DNA of 44,656 nucleotides from Sedimenticola sp. (GTDB taxonomy: Bacteria > Pseudomonadota > Gammaproteobacteria > Chromatiales > Chromatiaceae), in the NCBI GenBank assembly GCA_027068795.1, contig JAMOMB010000059.1, positions 1 to 44,656 of the forward strand. Reading direction: 5' to 3'. The first letter of the stretch is position 1. Each line of letters opens with the position of its first letter. A program made the translations under genes and the position numbers. The notes below the pieces were generated by a model. The model had not been told where the DNA came from. It worked only from the letters and a program-made list of their open reading frames with translations, and searched no databases. Below are positions 9,421 to 18,019 of the stretch, in pieces.

Positions 9421-9519
9421 CAAAGATCCCCAGGATGAGCTACAGTGCATCCCCGGCAGCCCCTGCCAGGCGGAAAACAGCCGGCCAAGGTGAACCAGGA
9501 GTACATTGGAGCAGTACCG

Positions 9520-11637
9520 TTACATTCTTTCCGGAAGCACAAACCCAGCAACGGACTGGCGCAGACGGTTGGTCTTTTCCGCCAGCTCGCCAATTTCGGC
9601 CGCCGCATTCGCGGTGCCGTCTGTGGTCTGCTGCGTGATTTCCTGGATAACGCCCATGGTGTCGTTCAGCTGGCGGGCTTCGGCAGATTCCTGCTGGGCC
9701 GAATCGGCCAGCTTGGTGATGATTCCGGCGATTTCGTTGGATACTTTCTCGATTTCCTGCAATGCCGCACCTGCATCCTCGGCCAGACCGGCTCCGCTGA
9801 CCACCTCCGTGGTACTGGCTTCCATGGAGCTGACCGCCTCGTTGGTATCCGCCTGGATGGTTTGCACCAGCGCCTCGATCTGCTTGGTTGCATTGGCGGA
9901 GCGTTCCGCAAGGCGCTGCACTTCGTCCGCAACTACCGCAAAACCACGACCGGCCTCACCCGCCATCGCCGCCTGCATGGCGGCATTCAACGCCAGGATG
10001 TTGGTCTGGTCCGCAATATCCTCGATCAGCTCTACGATGTTACCGATCTCCTGGGAACTCTCACCAAGACGCTTGATCCGCTTGGAGGTTTCCTGGATCT
10101 GCTCGCGGATATTGTCCATGCCGTTGATGGTGCGGCGCACCGCTTCACCACCCTTGGAGGCCAGTTCCACCGAGTTTTCCGCAACCTGCGCAGACTCTGT
10201 AGCATTGTTCGACATGTCTTCAAGAGCCACCGTCATCTTGTCGATGGTGGAGCTGGCTCCTGTGATCTGTTCACGCTGATGCTCGGCGGCATCCGCCAGA
10301 TGCATGATGGTGGCCTGGGTATCTTGCGCAGAAGCGGATACTTCTTCTGTGGTCTGGTTGATGGACTCAACCACTTCGCGCATGGCTTCAATCGCATAGT
10401 TGATGGAGTCGGCAATAGCCCCGGTAATATCTTCCGTTACCGTAGCCTGCACCGACAGGTCACCGTCCGCCAGGTCGCCCATCTCATCCAGGAGGCGGCG
10501 AATCGCTTCCTGGTTTCTCTGGTATTGCTCAGCAGTAATTTGCTCACGCTTGCGCGCCTGGCCAATCAAAACCAAGCCGAGCAAGACCAGCAATACCGGA
10601 ATAAGGGCGCCCAGTGCGGTCACCAAGGTTGTGTTGATGGAAATGCCAGCAACCTTCATGTTTCCGGCCTCGGTGCCATAGAGCCGGATAAGCTCGCGAG
10701 CTTCTTCCGCCACCTTGTCGGAAGACAGGGCAAGCTGGTTTGGCACATCCATATCCGGCAGCACTTCGCCCTCGGCCAGCGCTTCTTGGGCCATTTCCGT
10801 CATGCCTACTTCCCCGATGGCTTCCAGCGCCGGCAGCACATTCGAGATCATGCTAAGGATCACGCCCAGAGATTCGTCGATGTCCCCGAGAATGGCTTTT
10901 GCTTCCAATAGCTGCTCTTTCAGATTTTCATCCTCAACCGCTTCAATTCCCAAAGCGGCGCTGCCATCAACCAGTGCATTGACCACGGTTTTCAGTTCAT
11001 CCACATCCTGTGTCAGCTGGTCCACGGCAAGGGCGGTCGTTGCGCCCCCGGCCAGCACTTCTTTCAGAGATGAATTGATACGCTGGGTCAGAAACAGCTG
11101 CCGGGAAGCATAAAACACCTGCGTCGGCGTGGCCTTGCCTTCCACCAGGGCATTGGTAACGCCAGAGGACACCTCCAGCAAATCCGGCAAGGTGTCCCGA
11201 ATTGCAGTGATGATTTCATTCACCGACAAAATCGCCTCCTTGTTGTCGAGAATGGCATCCACATGCGAGCGCAGCTCCAGCCAGGCGTTTTCCAGCTTGC
11301 GCAGCTGCGGCTGCATGGCTTCAGGCGAAGGCGGCAAATCCAGCTCAGGCTGGCCGTTCTTCAAGGCATCCAGTAACTGAGAAAAACGGCTTGTGGATTC
11401 CCGCACACGGGAGAACGAGGCTTCCTTGCCGCTCGCGGCTTCGGTTGCATATTTGGCAATTCGGTGCGCGAGCACCTGTTGCTCGGAAGCATACAGAATG
11501 TATTTTTCCACATGTGCAGTGTGCTTTGCCCAGGCAACAAAAGCCAAGACGCCCGCCACCAAGGACGCAATCAGCAACACGGAAAGCAGTGGGACCAATG
11601 CCGACCGGCTGGATCCTTTTTTTGCTCTAGCTACCAT
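9520..11637 (-). CDS. pilJ: PilJ, methyl-accepting chemotaxis protein of the type IV pilus system
   Basis: PilJ is the inner-membrane receptor that feeds surface or pilus signals to ChpA. The 705-aa protein has a transmembrane segment at about 13-36, a periplasmic domain of about 300 residues, and a second membrane segment around 335-360 ([19 protein letters not shown]). A HAMP-like linker and a long helical signalling domain follow. The signalling tip carries [21 protein letters not shown] and [18 protein letters not shown]. The MAGE variant instead of the usual RAGE is what I remember of PilJ proteins. It sits between pilI and chpA, with about 100 nt to the chpA start. The methyltransferase gene pilK, which follows pilJ in Pseudomonas, is absent. 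A 160-nt gap separates it from pilI. Confidence 0.95.
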   Translation of the reverse strand: MVARAKKGSSRSALVPLLSVLLIASLVAGVLAFVAWAKHTAHVEKYILYASEQQVLAHRIAKYATEAASGKEASFSRVRESTSRFSQLLDALKNGQPELDLPPSPEAMQPQLRKLENAWLELRSHVDAILDNKEAILSVNEIITAIRDTLPDLLEVSSGVTNALVEGKATPTQVFYASRQLFLTQRINSSLKEVLAGGATTALAVDQLTQDVDELKTVVNALVDGSAALGIEAVEDENLKEQLLEAKAILGDIDESLGVILSMISNVLPALEAIGEVGMTEMAQEALAEGEVLPDMDVPNQLALSSDKVAEEARELIRLYGTEAGNMKVAGISINTTLVTALGALIPVLLVLLGLVLIGQARKREQITAEQYQRNQEAIRRLLDEMGDLADGDLSVQATVTEDITGAIADSINYAIEAMREVVESINQTTEEVSASAQDTQATIMHLADAAEHQREQITGASSTIDKMTVALEDMSNNATESAQVAENSVELASKGGEAVRRTINGMDNIREQIQETSKRIKRLGESSQEIGNIVELIEDIADQTNILALNAAMQAAMAGEAGRGFAVVADEVQRLAERSANATKQIEALVQTIQADTNEAVSSMEASTTEVVSGAGLAEDAGAALQEIEKVSNEIAGIITKLADSAQQESAEARQLNDTMGVIQEITQQTTDGTANAAAEIGELAEKTNRLRQSVAGFVLPERM

Positions 11638-11797
11638 TTCTCAATACCCCATTTATTGTGAGCCTGACTCACCCAACCAAGTTATTCGCCCGGCCATCTC
11701 TACATGGCGGGTCAATATTGTTTACCTTGCGACATCACTACCCGAATCAAGCGGGCTTTATTTCTGCTTACTGCGACGCTACCGAGTGCGCCTACCC

Positions 11798-12352
11798 TTA
11801 TGAAGCGGCCGCCATGAAGTGCTCATCATTGGCCAGCGCCGCCATGCTGAAAACCGGCCAAACACCGTCATCCAGCCCAAACACGTCGTAAACATACCGC
11901 CCAAGAGATCCATCAAAATGCGCATCTGCAATCTGCTTGCTCACCGGCAGGTGGCGCATGCCGAGAACAGAGGAAACCAGCAAGCCCGTGGAAGCCCCCC
12001 GGTTGCGGATCACCAGTACGCGGGACTGATCGTTTACCATTACCGCTCCACCGCCGATGAACTGCTGCAGATCAACGATGGGAAGCAGCTCTCCGCGAAT
12101 ATTCGCCAAGCCCAGCATCCAGCTTTTGGTTCCGGGAACCCGGGTAACGGATTCCGGATACGGCAGCAGTTCACGAATTTCGTTCATGGCGGAGATGACT
12201 TTAACCCCGTCCAGAACAAAGGCCAGTCCCTGCCAGTCCTCCTCCTTGACCATGGTTGCAGGAACCAGCGATTCCTGCGCCCTGCTGCGACGGTCGGCTT
12301 CCGCCAGCCGCGCCAGCACGGCCCGCGAATCCTGAGCGCTATCTCCGGACAT
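11798..12352 (-). CDS. pilI: PilI, CheW-like adaptor of the Pil-Chp system
   Basis: PilI couples PilJ to the kinase ChpA at the membrane array. The 184-aa protein has a CheW domain: GLAFVLDGVKVISAMNEIRELLPYPE, then RVPGTKSWMLGLANIRGELLPIVDLQQFIG, the most conserved CheW stretch, and SSVLGMRHLP. The tracked ORF begins 30 codons earlier, inside pilH, but the ATG at 12352 (MSGDSAQ) is better because it overlaps the pilH stop by one base (TGATG), a classic translational-coupling arrangement. Order and spacing match the pilGHIJ operon. Confidence 0.93.
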   Translation of the reverse strand: MSGDSAQDSRAVLARLAEADRRSRAQESLVPATMVKEEDWQGLAFVLDGVKVISAMNEIRELLPYPESVTRVPGTKSWMLGLANIRGELLPIVDLQQFIGGGAVMVNDQSRVLVIRNRGASTGLLVSSVLGMRHLPVSKQIADAHFDGSLGRYVYDVFGLDDGVWPVFSMAALANDEHFMAAAS

Positions 12353-12714
12353 CAACCAATCAACTCGCTTACCTTGGCCAGCAGTCTGGCGGAATCCACC
12401 GGTTTCACCAGGTAATCCTTCGCCCCCTGGCGCATGCCCCATTCCCGGTCCGTTTCCTGATCCTTGGTGGTAACGATAATGATGGGAATATGCCGCGTGG
12501 ATGCATTCCGGTGAATCTTGCGCGTAGCCTGAAACCCATTCAGGCCGGGCATGACCACATCCATCAGTATCAGATCCGGCATTTCTTCAATCGCTTTCTG
12601 CACACCCTCTTCACCATCAGTGGCAACCACCACTTGATAGCCTTCATCACCCAGCGCGGTGCTGAATATGTGCACCTCCGTGGGGGAGTCATCAACAATC
12701 AATACTTTTGCCAT
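12352..12714 (-). CDS. pilH: PilH, CheY-like response regulator
   Basis: This single-domain receiver of about 120 aa belongs to the type IV pilus chemosensory pathway. The fold residues are all visible: VLIVDDSPTE (acidic pocket), phospho-acceptor aspartate in LILMDVVMPGLNGF, the threonine in IIIVTTKDQ, and the lysine in YLVKPVDS. In P. aeruginosa PilH is linked to pilus retraction and acts as a phosphate sink opposing PilG. The tracked start at 12720 is a TTG; the ATG two codons later (MAKVLIV) is more likely and has a GGAAAT run upstream. It lies 27 nt after pilG and is coupled to pilI by a one-base overlap. Confidence 0.94.
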   Translation of the reverse strand: MAKVLIVDDSPTEVHIFSTALGDEGYQVVVATDGEEGVQKAIEEMPDLILMDVVMPGLNGFQATRKIHRNASTRHIPIIIVTTKDQETDREWGMRQGAKDYLVKPVDSARLLAKVSELIG

Positions 12715-12741
12715 ATTCAAATTTCCACTTGTAGGTTACTG

Positions 12742-13140
12742 TCATGCTGCCTTTGGAATATGCCGCCGTATGGCATCCAGCAATTCATCCCGGCTGAAAG
12801 GTTTGGTGAGATATTGATCGGAGCCGGCCAGTCGCCCCTTTGCGCGGTCAAACAGACCATCCTTGCTGGACAACATCACGACCGGCGTATCACTGTAGGC
12901 CTTGTTGTTCTTGATCAATGCACAGGTTTGATAGCCATCAAGCCGCGGCATCATGATATCGACAAAGATCAGATCCGGATGATGATCTGCAATCAAAGAC
13001 AAGGCCTCGAAGCCGTCCGTAGCGGTTACGACTTCACATCCCGCCTTTTTCAGAAGATTCTCCGCCGTACGCCGGATCGTCTTGCTGTCATCTATGACCA
13101 TTATCTTCAAACCGGAAAAACCGGCATCTGCATCACTCAT
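12742..13140 (-). CDS. pilG: PilG, CheY-like response regulator
   Basis: PilG is the first gene of the pilGHIJ-chp operon and the second CheY-like output protein. In Pseudomonas it promotes pilus extension and cAMP signalling. The 132-aa receiver has a short N-terminal extension, then IMVIDDSKTIRRT, the phospho-acceptor in LIFVDIMMPRLDGYQ, the serine pair in VVMLSSKDG and the lysine in YLTKPFSRDELL. The operon promoter should lie in the 458-bp divergent region shared with gshB. It is more conserved in character than PilH and is separated from it by 27 nt. Confidence 0.95.
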   Translation of the reverse strand: MSDADAGFSGLKIMVIDDSKTIRRTAENLLKKAGCEVVTATDGFEALSLIADHHPDLIFVDIMMPRLDGYQTCALIKNNKAYSDTPVVMLSSKDGLFDRAKGRLAGSDQYLTKPFSRDELLDAIRRHIPKAA

Positions 13141-13598
13141 TGCTGCTACTCATTTCGTCTTTACCATTTGCTGCCACTCGAACAAATACACTTCATCCTT
13201 CCTCCCTGCAACGCAATTCACATCTGAACAGCTCGCTTTCTGTCTGGCAAAATACGCCAAAGCATGCAAGCCGCGCCACTCGCGGGCATTGGGATGGTTT
13301 CTCCCGTATCTGATGCAATCTCCCACTGGTAGAACAATACCCCTTGAAGCTCCCTGTAACCGCAGCCGCCCGCCACCAACCGAAAAAACTCCGGGCGAAC
13401 CGTCCGGCGCACAGTCGATGTAAAACGGGACGTGGCTCTCGCAACCAACTGTTATTATTACAAACTGTTTTTGCCTTTCTGCCTGCAACATAGCAAGCTA
13501 TGTTTTCGAGCGCAAGGCTGATGCTGGAAATCTTTGTACCAATCCACACCAGCAACAAAAACGCAGGCCACTATTTTTTTTTAACCGGTGAATGTAGC
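13141..13598. other. 458-bp divergent intergenic region between pilG and gshB
   Basis: It should hold the promoters of the minus-strand pilG-chpC operon and the plus-strand gshB operon. The clearest element is an 18-bp dyad at 13487-13504. A minus-strand ORF of 113 codons (13150-13491) ends 9 nt before pilG but has no recognisable domain and no ribosome site. A second frame (13218-13448) is also open. I could not tell a small gene from chance here. A T-run (CTATTTTTTTTT) lies before gshB. I see no convincing sigma-70 pair. Confidence 0.5.
13487..13504. promoter_or_regulatory. 18-bp palindrome, candidate operator between pilG and gshB
   Basis: AACATAGC and GCTATGTT form a perfect inverted repeat around a central AA. 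The 2-nt spacing is too short for an RNA hairpin loop of full stem length, so a protein-binding DNA dyad is the better reading. It lies about 350 bp from pilG and 95 bp from gshB in the divergent region. No known regulator is implied by the sequence. Confidence 0.4.
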
Positions 13599-14549
13599 AT
13601 GTCAGTTGATATCGGGATTGTGATGGATCCCATAAAAACCATCAAAACCAGCAAGGACAGCAGCTTCGCCATGCTATTGGAAGCACAACGTCGCGGCTGG
13701 AGGCTTTGGTACATGGAGTTGAACGATCTGTTTCTGCTGGAAAACCAGCCCATGGCGAGAATGAAACAGCTTCAAGTACAGGATGACCCGCGGCACTGGT
13801 TTGCATTCACCGCAGAAAGAACGGCGCCCCTGAACGATCTGGACGCAATCCTCATGCGCAAGGATCCGCCGTTCAACATGGAGTACATCTACGCCACCTA
13901 TTTGCTGGAACAGGCGGAAGCCCGCGGCAGCCTGGTCGTGAATCGCCCCGGCGCCTTGCGCGATGCAAACGAAAAGCTGTATACGAGCTGGTTCCCCCAG
14001 TGTACGCCTCCTACACTGGTTTCTCGCAACTACCAGGATTTCAACGACTTTCTGGAAAAGCACCAGGATATTATCCTCAAGCCCCTGGGCGGAATGGGCG
14101 GAGAGTCCATTTTTCGCCTGCGCCAGCAGGACCCCAACACCAATGTGATCCTGGAAACCCTGACTGCAAAACAAAGCCGCTACGCCATGGCGCAAAAATT
14201 CATCCCGGAAATCAGCGCCGGAGACAAGCGTATTCTGGTAGTCGACGGTGAAGCCATCCCCTGGGCGCTGGCGCGGGTGCCCCAGGCCGGGGAGAACCGC
14301 GGCAATCTGGCGGCGGGCGGCAGCGCCCATGGCATCGAACTCAGCCAACGCGACCACTGGATTGTGGATCAGGTGGCGCCCCGATTGAAAGAGGCGGGAA
14401 TTCTGTTTGCAGGATTGGATGTAATCGGCGACTATCTCACCGAAGTCAACGTCACCAGCCCGACCTGCATCCGCGAACTGGACGCCATCTACAATCTCAA
14501 TATCAGCGCCGTACTGATGGATCGCATAGAAGAGAAGCTCGATACATGA
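13599..14549 (+). CDS. gshB: Glutathione synthetase
   Basis: GshB joins gamma-glutamylcysteine and glycine using ATP to make glutathione, in the cytoplasm. It has an ATP-grasp fold of about 316 aa, matching the MSVDIGIVMDPI start at 13599. The tracked ORF begins 33 codons earlier without homology-like sequence. Family motifs are the N-terminal IVMDPIKTIKTSKDSSFAML, DAILMRKDPPF, NRPGALRDANEKLY, the ATP-binding loop KPLGGMGGESIF, and VNVTSPTCIREL at the end. The position divergent from pilG is the same as in P. aeruginosa. The ATGA overlap with apbE indicates translational coupling. Confidence 0.96.
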   Translation: MSVDIGIVMDPIKTIKTSKDSSFAMLLEAQRRGWRLWYMELNDLFLLENQPMARMKQLQVQDDPRHWFAFTAERTAPLNDLDAILMRKDPPFNMEYIYATYLLEQAEARGSLVVNRPGALRDANEKLYTSWFPQCTPPTLVSRNYQDFNDFLEKHQDIILKPLGGMGGESIFRLRQQDPNTNVILETLTAKQSRYAMAQKFIPEISAGDKRILVVDGEAIPWALARVPQAGENRGNLAAGGSAHGIELSQRDHWIVDQVAPRLKEAGILFAGLDVIGDYLTEVNVTSPTCIRELDAIYNLNISAVLMDRIEEKLDT

Positions 14550-15613
14550 GTATTGCCATTCGCCTTTCCCTCCTCTTGCTCGCCGCCACATGGTTGCTTG
14601 GCGCTTGTGAAAGAACGGAACAGGTCCACAATGGCCGCTTCCTGGCATTCGGCACCCTTACCGATATCAGCATTGCAGGCACAAGCCGGGAGCAGGCCGA
14701 GTCCGCCATAGCAGCACTGGAAGAAGATTTCGCCATCATGCACAAAGCCTGGCACGCCTGGGCGCCAGGGCCGCTGACCCGCACCAACAATCTCCTTGCG
14801 GAAGGCGTGCGTTTCGCGGCCCCGCCCTCGGTGCTGACGCTGATGCAAATATCGGCACGACTCGCCCGGCAAAGCGACAATCTGTTCAACCCCGCCATCG
14901 GGCGGCTGGTCAAGCTCTGGGGCTTCCAACAAGATACGATAGAGAACCAGCGTCCCCCGGACGATGCAGCCATCGCCAGGCTGGTGAAAGCCAATCCGAC
15001 CATGCAGGACATCACCATCGACGGCATTCATGCCCGGAGCAACAACCCCGCACTGCAACTGGATTTTGGCGCTATCGGCAAAGGTTATGGCATCGATCTG
15101 GCAATCGAGCATCTCAGGGAAATGGGCATCGAGAACGCCATCGTCAACAGCGGCGGCGACCTGCGCGCCATCGGTTCCCGCGGCGGCCACCCCTGGCGCA
15201 TCGCCATCCACAGCCCTTCCGGGGCGGGCGCCCTGGGATTTGTGCATGTATCCGGCGACGAGAGCGTCTTCACCTCCGGCGATTACGAGCGCAACTACCT
15301 GTGGAAAGGCAGGCGCTACCACCATATCATTGACCCGCGCAACGGCTATCCTGCGCAAGGAACCCGTTCCGTAACCGTTATTCACCACAACGCAACCACC
15401 GCTGATGCAGCGGCAACGGCGCTGTTTGTGGCCGGCCCCAAAGACTGGTACAGAATCGCCAGGCAGATGGGCATTCGATATGTATTGCTCATCGACGGCA
15501 ACAATGTGGCGCATATGAACCCCGCCATGGCGGAACGCATTGAGCTGGCGGACAAAGACCAGCCTGTAAATATATCCAAACCGCTGAACGGACAGGAAAA
15601 AGAAAAGAAATGA
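14546..15613 (+). CDS. apbE: FAD:protein FMN transferase (ApbE family lipoprotein)
   Basis: ApbE attaches FMN covalently to threonines of periplasmic or membrane redox proteins such as NqrB/C and RnfD/G. The 355-aa protein begins with a signal peptide ending in a lipobox (LLGAC, cysteine at 21), so it should be a periplasmic lipoprotein. Conserved ApbE features follow: an early FGTLTDISI strand, FNPAIGRLVKLWGF, DFGAIGKGYGID, VNSGGDLRAIG, HHIIDPRNGYP and the metal-site region NATTADAAATALF. It overlaps gshB and tonB by ATGA on both sides. In Pseudomonas gshB and tonB3 are direct neighbours, so apbE looks like an insertion in this lineage. Its flavinylation target is not in the window. Confidence 0.93.
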   Translation: MSIAIRLSLLLLAATWLLGACERTEQVHNGRFLAFGTLTDISIAGTSREQAESAIAALEEDFAIMHKAWHAWAPGPLTRTNNLLAEGVRFAAPPSVLTLMQISARLARQSDNLFNPAIGRLVKLWGFQQDTIENQRPPDDAAIARLVKANPTMQDITIDGIHARSNNPALQLDFGAIGKGYGIDLAIEHLREMGIENAIVNSGGDLRAIGSRGGHPWRIAIHSPSGAGALGFVHVSGDESVFTSGDYERNYLWKGRRYHHIIDPRNGYPAQGTRSVTVIHHNATTADAAATALFVAGPKDWYRIARQMGIRYVLLIDGNNVAHMNPAMAERIELADKDQPVNISKPLNGQEKEKK

Positions 15614-16491
15614 GCACCACCCGCCATCACCATTACAACGAGGCCATGATCACCATGGCGGTGGTCGCGGTCATTCTGCATGCTTTGGTGTTTCTTGGCG
15701 TCAGCTTTGAAATGCCGCCCCCTGCCCCCCTGGCAACCCAGCCCAGCCTGGATGTCATCCTGCTGCCCACACCGAAGAAATCCTCACCCGCGGAAGATGC
15801 GGATTTCATGGCCCGGCACAGCCAGCAAGGCGGCACGGACAAGGCCGGCCACGCCAGACCCAGGGCCGTTCCCGACCAGCCCGCCCTGAAGAAAAGCCAA
15901 CAAGCCGCGGAAGAGCGGATACGCAGCGGCGCCAAGACGCCGGACAGACAACAAAAACCCCATGTCATCACCACCACCGACAAAACCGCGCGCAAAACGC
16001 CACAGGCGCACAAAACCCCGGTAAAGGCGCAACAGAAGCCGGATATCAGCCAACTGCTCTCCAGCACCCGCCAGGAAATCGCCCGCCTTACCGCAGAACT
16101 GGACAGAAACAGCGAATACGCCTCACAACGCCCCCGGCACAAGGCCATCAATGCCAGCACCAAGGAATACCGCTACGCCGCCTATCTGGATGCCTGGCGC
16201 AAGAAAGTGGAGCGCGTGGGCAACCTGAACTACCCCGACGAGGCAAAACGCAAGAAACTGTATGGCGATCTGCTGCTGCATGTCGCCCTGCGCGCCGATG
16301 GTTCGGTACAGCAAATCCGCGTGGTGCGCTCCTCTGGGCACAAAATACTGGATGACGCCGCCGTGCGCATCGTGCGTCTGGCCTCCCCCTTTGCCCCATT
16401 CCCGGCGGAAATCCGCAAGGAGGTCGACATTCTGGACATCACTCGCACCTGGCAGTTCCTCAGCAACAACCGATTGTTTTCCGGCAAGTAG
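15610..16491 (+). CDS. TonB family energy transducer, TonB3-like
   Basis: The 293-aa protein has one N-terminal membrane segment (about 14-33, MAVVAVILHALVFLGVSF). A long basic periplasmic spacer rich in K, Q, P and A follows, then a C-terminal TonB domain: YLDAWRKKVERVGNLNYPDEAKRKKLYGDLLLHVALRADG, VVRSSGHKILDDAAVRIV and a closing DITRTWQF. TonB proteins carry proton-motive force from ExbB-ExbD to the outer membrane. The histidine-rich start (MSTTRHHHYNEAM) is unusual. The position between gshB and yqgE equals that of P. aeruginosa tonB3, which is needed for normal twitching motility and pilus assembly. No exbB/exbD lies in the window. It overlaps apbE by ATGA. Confidence 0.88.
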   Translation: MSTTRHHHYNEAMITMAVVAVILHALVFLGVSFEMPPPAPLATQPSLDVILLPTPKKSSPAEDADFMARHSQQGGTDKAGHARPRAVPDQPALKKSQQAAEERIRSGAKTPDRQQKPHVITTTDKTARKTPQAHKTPVKAQQKPDISQLLSSTRQEIARLTAELDRNSEYASQRPRHKAINASTKEYRYAAYLDAWRKKVERVGNLNYPDEAKRKKLYGDLLLHVALRADGSVQQIRVVRSSGHKILDDAAVRIVRLASPFAPFPAEIRKEVDILDITRTWQFLSNNRLFSGK

Positions 16492-16501
16492 GAAGATGGG
16501 C

Positions 16502-16510
16502 TGATATAAT
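16502..16510 (+). promoter_or_regulatory. Extended -10 promoter element just before yqgE
   Basis: TGATATAAT is a perfect TGnTATAAT extended -10 box. Only 7 nt separate it from the yqgE ATG at 16518, so a start about 7 nt downstream would give a leaderless or almost leaderless mRNA. No Shine-Dalgarno sequence lies in the usual window before the ATG, and no good -35 box is spaced at 17 nt. Confidence 0.5.
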
Positions 16511-16517
16511 CCACTCC

Positions 16518-17081
16518 ATGAGTGAAGCTTCATCCCTCACCAACCATTTTCTCATTGCCCTGCCCACATTGCAGGATCCGAACTTCTCCCGTACCGTCAC
16601 CTATATCTGCGAACACAGCCGCGAAGGCACCATGGGCATTATCATCAATCGCCCCAGCACCCTGCAGCTCACCGATATTCTGCACCACATGGACATCCAG
16701 GAGAGCGAACGCACGCCCTCGGAAATGCCCGTCTATATCGGCGGCCCGGTGCAGGAAGATCGCGGCTTTCTCCTGCATTCGCCAGCCAAACCCTGGGATT
16801 CCACGCTTTTCATCGGTGACGAGCTGGCGGTAACCACCTCCCAGGATCTGGTCAGATCCCTGGCGAAAGGAGAAGGCCCGGAAGATGTTTTTTTCGCCCT
16901 GGGTTACGCCGGCTGGGGACCGGGACAGCTGGAGCAGGAGCTGCAGCAGGACGCATGGATTTTCGGCCCGGCCTCGAAGGAAATTCTTTTCCACACCCCG
17001 GTGGATCAGCGCTGGGAGGCCGCCGCCAGACTGGCCGGGGTTGACGTCAATCTGATCAGCAATATCGGCGGTCATGCCTGA
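16518..17081 (+). CDS. yqgE: YqgE/AlgH family protein (DUF179)
   Basis: This 187-aa cytoplasmic protein belongs to the widespread YqgE/AlgH family, whose biochemical role is still unclear. In Pseudomonas AlgH was named for an effect on alginate expression. Signatures are HFLIALPTLQDPNFSRTV, YICEHSREGTMGIIINRP, the IGGPVQEDRGFLLH turn, ALGYAGWGPGQLEQEL and a C-terminal RWEAAARLAG. It nearly always sits next to ruvX, as here, where its last 8 nt overlap the ruvX start. A probable promoter lies immediately upstream, so it may begin a new transcript for the ruvX-pyr genes. Confidence 0.95.
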   Translation: MSEASSLTNHFLIALPTLQDPNFSRTVTYICEHSREGTMGIIINRPSTLQLTDILHHMDIQESERTPSEMPVYIGGPVQEDRGFLLHSPAKPWDSTLFIGDELAVTTSQDLVRSLAKGEGPEDVFFALGYAGWGPGQLEQELQQDAWIFGPASKEILFHTPVDQRWEAAARLAGVDVNLISNIGGHA

Positions 17082-17487
17082 AGTGCAGACCCTGCTGGGT
17101 TTCGACTATGGCACGGGAAAGATCGGCGTGGCCGTGGGCCAGCAACTCACCGGCACCGCCACGCCACTGACGACCCTGCATCTGGTGAAGGGCAAACCCG
17201 ACTGGCGGGGCATCGGGCGCCTCATCGAGGAATGGCAGCCCGGCGCCCTGGTGGTGGGCCTACCCATCGGGCCGGAAGAGAACGAAACCCCCATGACCAC
17301 CGCCGCCCGCAAGTTCTCCAGACAACTGGAAGGACGCTTTCATCTGCCTGTACACCTGGCCGATGAACGGCTAACATCCCGGGAGGCCTGGAGCCGCATC
17401 GGCGGCATCGCCATCCACGATGTCACCCGCATCGATTCCATGGCCGCAAAACTTATCCTGGAAACCTGGTTCAGCGCCAATGAGTAA
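17074..17487 (+). CDS. ruvX: Putative Holliday junction resolvase / pre-16S rRNA nuclease YqgF (RuvX)
   Basis: This 137-aa RNase H-like nuclease matures the 5' end of 16S rRNA (YqgF) and was first proposed as an alternative Holliday junction resolvase. The first catalytic aspartate is in LLGFDYGTGKIGVAVG. The second acidic site follows VVGLPIG, and DERLTSREA carries the conserved DERxTT-like motif with serine in place of the second threonine. The C-terminal aspartate is in IDSMAAKLILETW. It overlaps yqgE by 8 nt and pyrR by 8 nt, so the three are probably co-translated. Confidence 0.94.
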   Translation: MPEVQTLLGFDYGTGKIGVAVGQQLTGTATPLTTLHLVKGKPDWRGIGRLIEEWQPGALVVGLPIGPEENETPMTTAARKFSRQLEGRFHLPVHLADERLTSREAWSRIGGIAIHDVTRIDSMAAKLILETWFSANE

Positions 17488-18019
17488 CCGCAGCTTCATG
17501 CAACACCAGGCCATACTGGATCTGATCCAGGGCATGGCACGCATCACCCGACGCCATTTGCAGGACAGGGGCATCACCCAGCCGGCGATGATCGGCATCC
17601 ACACCGGCGGCGTATGGGTTGCGCAGCGCCTGCACCAACTCTTGCAGATCGAACCGCCCCTGGGGCAACTGGACATCAGCTTCTACCGGGATGACTTCAC
17701 CCGCATCGGCATGAACCCCCAGGTCAAGCCCTCGCAGATTCCCTTTGCCGTGGAAGACCGGCATATCGTCCTGGTCGATGACGTCATTCAGTCGGGGCGC
17801 ACCATACGCGCCGCCATGAACGAAATCTTCGACTTCGGGCGTCCCGCTTCCATCACCCTGGTCACCCTCATCGAGCGCAGCGGCAGGGAATTGCCCATAC
17901 AGCCCGACATCATCGGCCTGGAGCCGCCCCTGGCCGACGACGAACACATCCGCCTGCAAGGGCCAGACCCGTTGATTCTGGAAATCAGCGGCGACCCGGG
18001 CAACAGGGGGGACGCATGA
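17480..18019 (+). CDS. pyrR: PyrR, bifunctional pyrimidine regulator / uracil phosphoribosyltransferase family
   Basis: The 179-aa protein is a type I phosphoribosyltransferase. The PRPP-binding motif is clear ([15 protein letters not shown]), and [24 protein letters not shown] and VKPSQIPF match the PyrR pattern. In Bacillus PyrR binds pyr mRNA and controls attenuation. In Pseudomonas-type bacteria it sits before pyrB and its RNA role is less certain. The start at 17480 (MSNRSFMQ) overlaps the ruvX end; the tracked start 20 codons earlier is inside ruvX and not family-like. The pyrB start overlaps its stop by ATGA. I see no obvious attenuator before pyrB. Confidence 0.93.
   Translation: MSNRSFMQHQAILDLIQGMARITRRHLQDRGITQPAMIGIHTGGVWVAQRLHQLLQIEPPLGQLDISFYRDDFTRIGMNPQVKPSQIPFAVEDRHIVLVDDVIQSGRTIRAAMNEIFDFGRPASITLVTLIERSGRELPIQPDIIGLEPPLADDEHIRLQGPDPLILEISGDPGNRGDA

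Noticed and set aside
3634-9438. Long plus-strand ORFs (519, 400, 240 and 436 aa) opposite chpA
   Set aside because: Shadows of the chpA coding strand; no domain signatures and low-complexity HQ/FQ-rich composition.
9445-10911. 488-aa plus-strand ORF opposite pilJ
   Set aside because: Antisense shadow of the pilJ signalling domain, with no family-like sequence.
13150-13491. 113-codon minus-strand ORF ending 9 nt before pilG
   Set aside because: The position is suggestive, but there is no ribosome site, no recognisable domain, and a second frame is open over the same bases. Kept only as a note in the intergenic entry.
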